A stretch of 32,345 nt of DNA from Pleurobrachia bachei (taxonomy: Eukaryota > Ctenophora > Tentaculata > Cydippida > Pleurobrachiidae), in contig AVPN01000460.1 of the NCBI GenBank assembly GCA_000695325.1, positions 6,382-38,726 on the forward strand, in the 5' to 3' direction. The notes under the pieces are model-generated. The model worked only from the letters and a program-made list of their open reading frames with translations. It was not told the DNA's origin and ran no database searches. The position numbers were made by a program, and so were the translations under genes. Below, piece after piece: positions 19,453-28,316 of the stretch; position 1 is the first letter of the stretch, and each line of letters starts with the position of its first letter.

Positions 19453-20854
19453 ATGCCTTCATTTATGATAAAGGACTTGCTGAATTTAGCGTGTGAACCT
19501 TTGTCAGAGGAAGAGAGTAACAAGGTATGTATGTTATTTACAACTAAAACCCAGGTAAACATTTTACTTTAACTAATCTAGACCCTGGCATAGACCCTGA
19601 CCTATACCCTGCTGTCAGAGCATTGACCTGACCCACTTCTAATTCTCGCTTCTCTCAAACTTCAAAGCGCGCGCGAACTGTGGTCAGAGCATTGGCCAGA
19701 CAGATACCCTGAGGTTGTCTGAGGTTTAGATATCATAACATTACACCTGTTTGCAGGTCCCAAGTGACAGCTCGTCTCCAATCCAAAGCAGTTGTATCAC
19801 CGCCATTCCAGGACGTCACATAATCTCAGACAAAGTCAGCCCTGGTAGCTGCAGTAGTTTGACCGGGTGTCCTCGAAGGAGTAATCTAGTAGGGGATCAC
19901 CGACCTGATTCGGTGTGGTGGAAACCCTCTTCAAGATTTTGGTTCCGTTTTCAGGCTTGACAGAAATGGCTATAAGTCTCCATTTTATATAAAATGTCAG
20001 AACTCTTACTCATCGTCTAGCGTGTGACCGGATCGATGACCGTCTCTAACTCTCTTCACGCACCCGCCTGTCAAAAATAACAATTGCACACATATAGTTC
20101 GAATTATTCCTCGAATCGTCTCTTGTGAGACAATATTAGCTTAGAAATTTTCGCTATTCGCTTAATTTTCATTCCAAATTACCTAGGTTTGTACTGGAGC
20201 AGACTTTTAAAGATTACAAGTTCCTTGCTTACTCAGAAAGGGAGGAGTTGGCGATAAACTTGGGTCTATCCGAAAACCAGGTTTGTTTTAAAAAACAAAC
20301 CTAGCATTTGACTCGTTATTAATAATTATTATCATCCCTTTGCAAATAATAAATAAGGCATTGAATTCAATACTTATCCTATTCCTATCCCACCATCAAT
20401 TCCAAGTTCTTTAGTTACATACTTTTTGCAGATTAAAACGTGGTTTCAAAACCGTCGAAGTAAATGGAAAAAGAAGAAGCCCTATGAGAGCAGAAGGGTG
20501 CTTTCTTTTCTACGTGCCGGGGTCCCCCAACATCTAATTCCTGCATCTACAGACTCATCCGGTAATTGATAATTATTTAAATTTGTCGAAATAAAAACGT
20601 TTCTGCTGTCCCAGCGCAGCTCGTGCCTTGTTATAATTTGGAAACAGATGGGCAAATAATGGGGAATGATGGAACGTCTTTTCAAACAATATTCTATTTC
20701 AGGAGACCATTCTACAGTGTTTGGAGACCCCACTTCGTCTTCTTCCCCTCCATCTGTTGGATTATCGTCTGTAGCATGGCAGCTATTTAACTCTGTCGAC
20801 GAATCATTGCTAGCCAAGACTATACTACAACACCATGCTAGTAGGGGGTCATAG
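19453..20854 (+). CDS. ANTP-class (NK-like) homeobox transcription factor
   Basis: Sequence-specific DNA-binding factor. Exons: 19453-19524 (24 residues, with FMIKDLL, an eh1-like Groucho-binding motif), about 19757-19957 (Ser/Pro-rich; donor not resolved), 20187-20280, 20432-20561 and 20703-20854 (stop TAG). The third exon gives homeodomain residues 14-44 (FVLEQTFKDYKFLAYSE and onward to SENQ). The fourth starts at residue 45 with IKTWFQNRRSKWKKKK, including Trp48, Gln50, Asn51 and Arg53. The intron at 44/45 is a recurring homeobox intron position. The C-terminal tail is about 80 residues. Exon 3 needs a phase-2 donor before it, but no canonical one in exon 2 supplies homeodomain residues 1-13; the end of exon 2 (SSRFWFRFQA) only vaguely resembles an N-terminal arm. 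So the arm is missing, hidden or damaged. Class is secure; the family within ANTP is not. Confidence 0.82.
20279..20302. repeat. Hairpin covering the homeobox exon 3 splice donor
   Basis: AGGTTTGTTTT and its exact complement flank two bases, so the 5' splice site AG|GTTTGT is the left arm of a perfect 11-base stem. The same structure recurs at 22048-22071 in the duplicate. Confidence 0.85.
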
Positions 20855-21434
20855 TGTATTTAGTTAATTAATCGGCTAATTACTAACTGTATATTTGGTG
20901 TCAGACATCGGTGCAGAAATGCAGACAATTTAGAGAGTTTGTATTTTTACAAAATAATTTCAATTTTGCTAAAACAGTTATAAAAGCTTCCTTACTTTTT
21001 GGATACAGCTCTGTCTGTAATTGTAAAACTAGACTGTTACTGAGCTGTTTTGTTCTCTTTTTGAGTGCATCCAGAGTCCAGTCCACTCTCTATCCACTTA
21101 TGAATTTCTCTCTCTCGATCTCAGGGAGAGTCTCTCAGACAGTTTCTAAATATGTTGCTTGTTTATACTAGCAGGATACCTTTTATCACCCATCAAACCC
21201 AGCACATTTGGGTCAATTTATTTGTCCCCATTGCACAAGACTATATCGTGGGACAAATTTGTGACGCCTGCCAGGCCCCACTCAAAACACCACTCCGCCT
21301 CTCTGATATAGATAATTAGATTCGTCGTGGGACCTCCCAGTGGGTGGCTGATACCACGTATGAATCTGTCGAACGCGCCCCCAAACCGATCACTTAGCTT
21401 CCATTTGATAGGATGATGAAATTAAACTTAAAGG
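20855..21434. other. 3' flank of the homeobox gene (copy 1)
   Basis: AT-rich, repeated at 22624-23203. It contains an open frame at 20911-21171 without homology or splice context, judged non-coding. No AATAAA is close to the stop; the first lies at 21440 in the foldback element. Confidence 0.5.
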
Positions 21435-21893
21435 ACACGAATAAACCATTAACTTCACTGATATTATCAAAGACAGAGCTAGAGGCCACTGCCAGAGATT
21501 GATTTGTGGGAGATTTCCTCAATGTCAAAAGAAAATAATTGGCGGTTAAAGGAAAACCCAAGCTAAAATAGCCCTCACTTGGGTTTTGTGAAATTTCCCA
21601 CGGTCATTGCTCCACCCCCTGATCAATGGGATAGAGACTTGAAATTTTGTAGTGAGATAGAACTTGACATGATCTACCCAACTACAAAATTTCAAGTCTT
21701 TATCTCATCAGGGGGTGGAGCAATGACCGTGGGAAATTTCACAAAACCCAAGTGAGGGCTATTTTAGCTTGGGTTTTCCTTTAACCGCCAATTATTTTCT
21801 TTTGACATTGAGGAAATCTCCCACAAATCAATCTCTGGCGGTGGCCTCTATCTTTGATAATACATATCAGTGAAGTTAATGGTTTATTCGTGT
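21435..21893. mobile_element. Foldback/MITE-like element, complete copy
   Basis: A 459-base near-perfect inverted repeat. Outer arms are 21435-21546 and 21784-21893. An inner 237-base unit (21547-21783) begins TAAAGGAAAACCC and ends with its complement. It encodes no protein, so it would be a non-autonomous DNA element. The TA at each end of the inner unit suggests a Tc1/mariner-like target site, but the symmetry of the flanks prevents proof. Confidence 0.75.
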
Positions 21894-21963
21894 ATCAATG
21901 AATGAGATCTGTTCAGGATTAAATAGGGAGGAAAATTAGAAAAATATCTGGCGAGGGCCGGGC

Positions 21964-22623
21964 TTGAGCAGACTTTTAAAGATTACAAGTTCCTTGCTTA
22001 CTCAGAAAGGGAGGAGTTGGCGATAAACTTGGGTCTATCCGAAAACCAGGTTTGTTTTAAAAAACAAACCTAGCATTTGACTCGTTATTAATAATTATTA
22101 TCATCCCTTTGCAAATAATAAATAAGGCATTGAATTCAATACTTATCCTATTCCTATCCCACCATCAATTCCAAGTTCTTTAGTTACATACTTTTTGCAG
22201 ATTAAAACGTGGTTTCAAAACCGTCGAAGTAAATGGAAAAAGAAGAAGCCCTATGAGAGCAGAAGGGTGCTTTCTTTTCTACGTGCCGGGGTCCCCCAAC
22301 ATCTAATTCCTGCATCTACAGACTCATCCGGTAATTGATAATTATTTAAATTTGTCGAAATAAAAACGTTTCTGCTGTCCCAGCGCAGCTCGTGCCTTGT
22401 TATAATTTGGAAACAGATGGGCAAATAATGGGGAATGATGGAACGTCTTTTCAAACAATATTCTATTTCAGGAGACCATTCTACAGTGTTTGGAGACCCC
22501 ACTTCGTCTTCTTCCCCTCCATCTGTTGGATTATCGTCTGTAGCATGGCAGCTATTTAACTCTGTCGACGAATCATTGCTAGCCAAGACTATACTACAAC
22601 ACCATGCTAGTAGGGGGTCATAG
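21964..22623 (+). pseudogene. 5'-truncated second copy of the homeobox gene
   Basis: Repeats the third exon from homeodomain residue 16 (LEQTFKDYK; to 22049), the fourth (22201-22330) and the fifth (22472-22623, TAG). No sequence difference from copy 1 was noticed in these exons. The duplication junction at about 21965 removes the exon 3 acceptor and everything upstream: no eh1 exon, no N-terminal exon. It might act as alternative 3' exons for the upstream gene, but because they encode the same residues this would not change the protein. Confidence 0.8.
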
Positions 22624-23203
22624 TGTATTTAGTTAATTAATCGGCTAATTACTAACTGTATATTTGGTGTCAGACATCGGTGCAGAAATGCAGACAATTT
22701 AGAGAGTTTGTATTTTTACAAAATAATTTCAATTTTGCTAAAACAGTTATAAAAGCTTCATTACTTTTTGGATACAGCTCTGTCTGTAATTGTAAAACTA
22801 GACTGTTACTGAGCTGTTTTGTTCTCTTTTTGAGTGCATCCAGAGTCCAGTCCACTCTCTATCCACTTATGAATTTCTCTCTCTCGATCTCAGGGAGAGT
22901 CTCTCAGACAGTTTCTAAATATGTTGCTTGTTTATACTAGCAGGATACCTTTTATCACCCATCAAACCCAGCACATTTGGGTCAACTTGTCCCCATTGCA
23001 CAAGACTATATCGTGGGACAAATTTGTGACGCCTGCCAGGCCCCACTCAAAACACCACTCCGCCTATCTGATATAGATAATTAGATTCGTCGTGGGACCT
23101 CCCAGTGGGTGGCTGATACCACGTATGAATCTGTCGAACGCGCCCCCAAACCGATCACTTAGCTTCCATTTGATAGGATGAGGAAATTAAACTTAAAGGA
23201 CAC

Positions 23204-23570
23204 GAATAAACCATTAACTTCACTGATATGTATTATCAAAGATAGAGGCCACCGCCAGAGATTGATTTGTGGGAGATTTCCTCCATGTCAAAAGAAAATA
23301 ATTGGCCCCAAAGCGGAGCGAGGGTTACGAAAGTAAAGGAAAACCCAAGCTAAAAAAGCCCTCACTTGGGTTTTGTGAAATTTCCCACGGTCATTGCTCC
23401 ACCCCCTGATCAATGGGATAGAGACTTGAAATTTTGTAGTGAGATAGAACTTGACATGATCTACCCAACTACAAAATTTCAAGTCTTTATCTCATCAGGG
23501 GGTGGAGCAATGACAGTGGGAAATTTCACAAAACCCAAGTGAGGGCTATTTTAGCTTGGGTTTTCCTTTA
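23204..23570. mobile_element. Foldback/MITE-like element, right-truncated copy
   Basis: The copy in duplication 3 keeps the left outer arm (from about 23204) and the whole inner unit (23334-23570). The join between them carries CCCCAAAGCGGAGCGAG-type sequence absent from copy 1, and the right outer arm is missing. Inner unit ends and length (237 bases) match copy 1 exactly, supporting the inner unit as the mobile entity. Confidence 0.75.
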
Positions 23571-23649
23571 GGGGATGTATTGTACTAGGGGATGCATTCA
23601 TAGTTCCAGAACTACGGGATGATTGCGACCGGGTAACTTGCAACATTCA

Positions 23650-24114
23650 TCAAGATTGGAAATGATCAGGACGCCACTGCAGGATAGAGTTGTTGTTAGA
23701 TTGAGATGGATACCCGATAATAGGTGGAGTATCAGGGATGAAACAAAGGTAGACACCCAGGCGTGATTTAAAGTGGGAAAGTGTCGGTGCCTCCTTAACA
23801 TGTCGTGGTAAAGTGTTCCACAGTTGGGGGCCCTTGACTGCAAAGGAACCCTCAAACATGGTGAGATTTGATCGTTGAGCTTCATAAGAGTATCTGGGAA
23901 CGATTGCTCTTGGTCCAGAACGGGGGCTCTCCACAAAGCCCATATTGGTGGTGTTTGGTGATTCACCATTGTATATTTTCCAGACCATGATCAAAGTGTA
24001 TCTCTCACGACGTCTTTGTAGTGACAGTAGACACAAGGATCGGAGTCTCTGCCAATAGTCCATGCCTTTAAGGATTAAGGCCGGCGATTTTACGAGTAAA
24101 GGCTCGTTGAACAT
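23650..24114 (-). pseudogene. LINE ORF2, C-terminal region after the RT
   Basis: Open piece of 154 residues with DYWQRLRSLCLLSLQRRRER, VWKIYNGES and LWNTLPRHVKEAPTLSHFK, typical of the tail of CR1/L2 polyproteins. It lies in a frame shifted from the preceding RT segment (24068-24601). Confidence 0.8.
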
Positions 24115-26724
24115 CCTCTAAACGACTGATATCGCCAATCTTGGTGGGGGACCAAAGAGTACAACAGTAGTCCAGGTGTGGACGAACCAGGGATTTGTAA
24201 AGGGTAACCATGGTGCCCCGAGTACGTGACCTGAATGCACTGAGAGTCCAGCCAGCAATACGTCTCGCCTCTGATATTACACGAGATATCTGGGCTGACC
24301 ATGAACCGTCAGAGGAGAGAAGAACGCCAAGATCTCGAACGGTATGGGAAGGGATAATAGCTCTACCATCTGAAAGGTGGTATGAGTAGTTCTCGGCACT
24401 GAAGGGCATTTCCCTGAGAGATGATGTGTGATTTAGAGTATAGTTCATCACTTCAAACTTTGCTTGGTGGAGCGACATATTGTTGATATCTGCCCAAGAA
24501 ATGATGCTGTTGAGATCCTCTTGAAGGTGGACCTTATCCAGTAACGTTCGTATGGCAGAGAAGATTTTGGTATCGTCTGCAAACGACAAGGACGAACCCA
24601 CAAACTGTTGTCTTAGATCCAGCTAGTGTATATTGAGAAATAGGATTGCCGACTGGGCCCAGAACTGTCCCTTGGGGAACACCACTAATCACCTGGGCGA
24701 AAGAGGAAGGGACACCGTCGACCATAACAACACCACTAATCACCTGAGCGAAAGAGGAAGGGACACCGTCGACCATAACAGTTTGCATTCGATCGGTAAG
24801 GAAACTACTTAGCCAAGATAAAAGTCTGCCCTTGACACCATATTTCTGGAGTTTTTCCAATAGAATGCCAATGTCCACTTTATCGAACGCTTTCTCAAAA
24901 TCGAGGTAGATAACATCTACCTCGAGGAGACCATTGAGATTGTTCAGTAGGCCGTCAATATGACGAGTGAGTTGCGAGAGACAGCTCCGCTTAGAAGACT
25001 TAGGTACAACTCTCAGTAATTTTTCTAAAAGACTGAGTTTCATAGATACAAGTTGGGAACGAACAACTCTTTCAAAAGTTTTTGTAATATGGCTAGTCAA
25101 TGAGATTGGACGATAGTTTGCAGCACATGACTTAGATCCCTTTTTGTAGAGGGGTGATATGAACTGCTGCTTCAGGTAGGTAGGAACTGCACCTGAGTTG
25201 AAAGACTTACACCACAGGATATACAGAGGGTATGATAGAGATGACCGACAGTCACGTAGAATTCTGGCGGGAATATCCCCTGGTGGGCCTGCGGAGTAAG
25301 GGTTCAGATCGGATAACGCCTTCTCAATGTCCGATGGAGAGAACAATATGTCTGAAATACTGGACGTTGATGGCGATATAGATGAGGCTGCAGCTGAAGG
25401 GGATGTAGATGGGGAGCTAAATACAGAAGTGAATTGGGACTGGAATAACTCGGCCTTTTCAGCAGCTTCATCCGTTAGGGATCCATCCTCTCGTAATAGT
25501 GGTGGAATCCGTGAACGCATTTTACGCTTTCGATTTGCATAGGACCAGAAAAACTTCGGGTTTGACTTGATTTTATCCAGCGCCCCCTGTTCCTCATCAT
25601 CCAACCGCTGTGAGATGTGAGTCATTATTTTCAGCGTGACCCTGGCAACACCAATTTCAAGTTGTGATAGATTTGGAGTATTGTGTTGCTGGGCAATAGA
25701 CAAACGTTTGTTGAGACTTCTCTGTTTGATTTTCAGGCGTCTCAAAATTGGATCACGACGTTTTTTCCCTGCTTTCTTCTTCCTCTTGGAGTGATGAGAC
25801 AAAACCTGCAATATGGTCAGATTAAAAAGTTGGACAAAATCTGACCCGTCCATGTCATTACAGATATCAGCAAGAGCATCCCAGTCGATAAGGTTTAGTT
25901 CGTTGCGCATTGATGGGAAGTCCGCTTCATGAAAATTGAATGCAAGAAAATCCTCAAGATTGGAGTCACGAACTGGCTGGGACTTGATACATGATACCAA
26001 ACCCAAGAGTACATGTTACCATTTGGTGATCGGAGATGTTTGGATCTGATACATCGGTGTCTATGACATAATCAGGTCTGTTAGTCAAAACAAGGTCCAG
26101 GGTATTGGAACCTCTTGTAGGGCAATCGACTGTTTGAGTCAGGAATTGGGAGGCTGAGAAGTCGAGCAGGGTCCGGGATGCGGTATCAGGGGCTTCCATG
26201 GACACCCAGTTGATGCTAGGCATATTAAAGTCCCCTGTTATGAAAATGTCTGGCCTCTGCAACAGTCGTGGTGTTGACAGCTACTTAAGCCTGTGTGGCA
26301 ACTCAAGATCGGCAATTGGAGCGTTTGGTGCACGATAAACCACGCCTAGAATGGAGTGGATTTCTTTGATGTACACGATAGCTGCATTGTTGGAGGAATC
26401 AGAGTAACGGTAGTCGAGTGAGATAGGAAGTTGACTGTTTACATAGAGGGCGACAGGGGGTGGAGAAGATGGTAGTGCCAGTGAGGACTACTCCACCTTT
26501 GGCAGAATGTTCAACTGAGCATCATTAAACTTATCACACCACCAAGTTTCGGTTATAGCAGTGCATAGTATGGGGTGTGAAGAGTTCTGTAAGGTGTCCC
26601 TGAGATAAGGGAGCTTCCACCTAGATTCGCTACCCGCAGAAGGGGTTAAACTACGGGTGTTGATACTGAGTAGTTTCGAAATCTTTCCAGTGCTCCTGGG
26701 AATAGCATTGGAGTTGTTGCACAA
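24068..26724 (-). pseudogene. LINE ORF2, endonuclease and reverse transcriptase
   Basis: Contains the APE endonuclease and the RT with motifs A (FEKAFD), B (PQG) and C (FADD). A 51-base tandem repeat at 24681-24731 / 24732-24782 inserts 17 extra residues (MVDGVPSSFAQVISGV) directly before motif B without changing frame. Beyond motif B the frame shifts. The longest open piece is 24534-26006, 490 residues. Confidence 0.88.
24681..24782 (-). repeat. 51-base tandem repeat inside the LINE RT
   Basis: Two units differing by about two bases. In frame, it duplicates 17 residues just before the PQG motif. Probably arose after the element lost function. Confidence 0.92.
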
Positions 26725-27226
26725 GGTTGGCTGAGGGGAAGATATTGGGGCCGTGGTGGAGTGTAGCCCTTGAATTCCTGTCTCATTGAGTCCAGCGAAA
26801 GTTTTACCTCCCGTAGTATGTCGTCCCGTACAGTTTCCATCAGATCCATTAGAAAATCCTGCTGTGAATTTTGGCGCCTTTCGACAGCAGGAGGAGCAGT
26901 TTTGTCATCTGTGTTTTGGGGACCAACTTTTTTCCCAGGCTGAGATTTCCTGTCACCAGATTGGGATTTTCTGGCATCGTTGGGTTTCTTGGCATCGTTG
27001 GGTTTCTTGCCATTAGAGCGGGACGTCCTTTCCTCTTTTCTGCGGGTGAACTTAAGATGAGTCTTCTTGCAGTCTCTGTTAGTACAGACCCGGGCAATCT
27101 CAGACCCTTTGCAGAGCGGAGGATGGAGATAGGAGCAGTTGTTCCCTTAGTTGTCCCAAATTGGCTAAACCTAAAACACATTGGAGGGTGTTCTTTTTTG
27201 CAGGTTTTACCTGTAAAGGTTAACAT
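26646..27226 (-). pseudogene. LINE ORF1, zinc-finger nucleic-acid-binding protein
   Basis: Begins MLTFTGKTCKKEHPPMCFRF, then after a frame change reads NNCSYLHPPLC and VCTNRDCKKTHLKFTRRK, a set of CCCH-like fingers. A lysine-rich segment with a repeated KKPNDA motif and a short C-terminal region (PRPQYLPLSQP) follow. Fingers of this kind in ORF1 would bind the element's RNA. It overlaps the start of the endonuclease ORF in another frame. Confidence 0.75.
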
Positions 27227-27300
27227 TTCCAGTGTTTTTAAGCAAGCGGAAACGTCTTTAGTAGCTCTCGTGAGAAAAATTTTGAAAATTGAGGCCTAAA

Positions 27301-28316
27301 GCTAAAGATTGTATCGATTTGCGGGGGCGTGCGTTAGCAAGTCAACACGTAAAATTCTTCTTCAAGAAAAAACACATCGCATCTTTAAGTTGAGGCGAGT
27401 TAACTAGATTTACGTCTATCTCAATTCTCAATTGTGTCTTTTTTTCTACACTTGACACAACCTATGAATTCTGAATGGGCTCTGAATTTATTATGTTAGT
27501 TTTGCACAAACTGTTTTCATTGTGTTCTTATCGGAACATTTGGGACCTTTTTGTCCGATTTTGATAAAACTTTGTAGTTCGTACAAATAAGGAGTTTGGT
27601 GTGATTATCATTTGCTATGAAATAGTTTTCAAGTTATTAGATCCCGTTTGAGAAAACGGAAATGTACATGCAGATCAGCTTGCACGTTGAGTACATGCTA
27701 CGATTAGGCACTGACAGTGATACGTTCATATATTTTGCTACAGTGGGAACTTGATTCAGGGCTCGGAGTTTTTTGATACAAAATACTTTCTATCTTCCTA
27801 GATTTTATTCTTTCTTTCATTTTCAACTATCTTAATCAGTAGCTGATAAAAAACAAGATATGAGGTTTCGAGCCAACCTATTTTTCCAATAGTATAAGGA
27901 CGTTTAACACCACCCCCGCCTCGTGGTGGCCTATTTTTTCCACGATATGAGCTTCGAACTAACTCGGGCGTAAGTCAAAACAGCTAGTCTAGCTAGGCAA
28001 CATATTGCACATTGTATGTATAACAGTTCCATGTGCGTTCAATTCCTTGAACGCACTCTCCTCCCTTTCTAATCTCTTTCATTGATATTTAACCAAAACA
28101 TTCTTCCAACACCGTGATCTGCCCGCTATTATACAGTAGGGCGTGTATGTGTGAAAGAGAAAGTGAGGTTAGCAGCCAGAGAAGATATTAAAAATATTGT
28201 TCCAAAAATTAAGACTGTTATACAATAACAGTAAAATACTTCCAAAGCGTTTTCAATGGGAATAATTCATTGAAATTGAGTACTGTGGTATCTTAATATG
28301 ATATCCCTCTCTCCAG
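27301..28316. other. Intergenic stretch before the P450 gene
   Basis: AT-rich, no exon recognised on either strand. It may hold the 5' end of the LINE, and the promoter and an untranslated or short first exon of the P450 gene, since the first recognised P450 exon is preceded by a good acceptor (CTCTCTCCAG, ending 28316). Confidence 0.5.

Larger units (their letters stand above)
20197..23570. repeat. Tandem duplication 3, homeobox 3' half plus foldback element
   Basis: Copy 1 is 20197-21965 and copy 2 is 21966 to about 23570, offset 1769 bases. Sequence is almost identical through the exons, 3' flank and left arm of the foldback. Copy 2 differs by an eight-base deletion near 22984, a replaced segment near 23307-23333, and loss of the right outer arm of the foldback, where it abuts the LINE. 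Confidence 0.95.
23574..27300 (-). mobile_element. CR1/L2-type (jockey superfamily) LINE, degraded
   Basis: Non-LTR retrotransposon read on the minus strand. Parts from 5' to 3': ORF1 (about 27226-26646) with C/H-rich zinc fingers, APE endonuclease (26724 to about 26000) with ITETW, GDFNMPSINW and SDHQMV, reverse transcriptase (26006-24068) with YLDFEKAFDKVD, PQGTVLGP and FADD, and a C-terminal region (24114-23650) of CR1/L2 style (RLEDVQRAFTRKI). The 3' end carries two ATCCCCTA repeats at about 23574-23600, fitting the short tandem tails of this group. Frame is broken in ORF1 near 27140, within the endonuclease (about 26265-26490), just after PQGTVLGP (an ILFL-like stretch with a stop) and near 24100, so it is inactive. 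The exact 5' end is uncertain. Confidence 0.9.

Noticed and set aside
19665-19703. KRART-like residues that resemble a homeodomain N-terminal arm
   Set aside because: Located upstream of exon 2 in an intron, spacing to a Gln12 is wrong, a stop follows, and no splice sites fit.
20911-21171. Open frame of 86 residues after the homeobox gene, repeated at 22680-22940
   Set aside because: AT-rich, low complexity, no homology recognised. Its presence twice only reflects the duplication.
25327-25542. Plus-strand acidic open frame of 71 residues
   Set aside because: Antisense of the LINE RT region.
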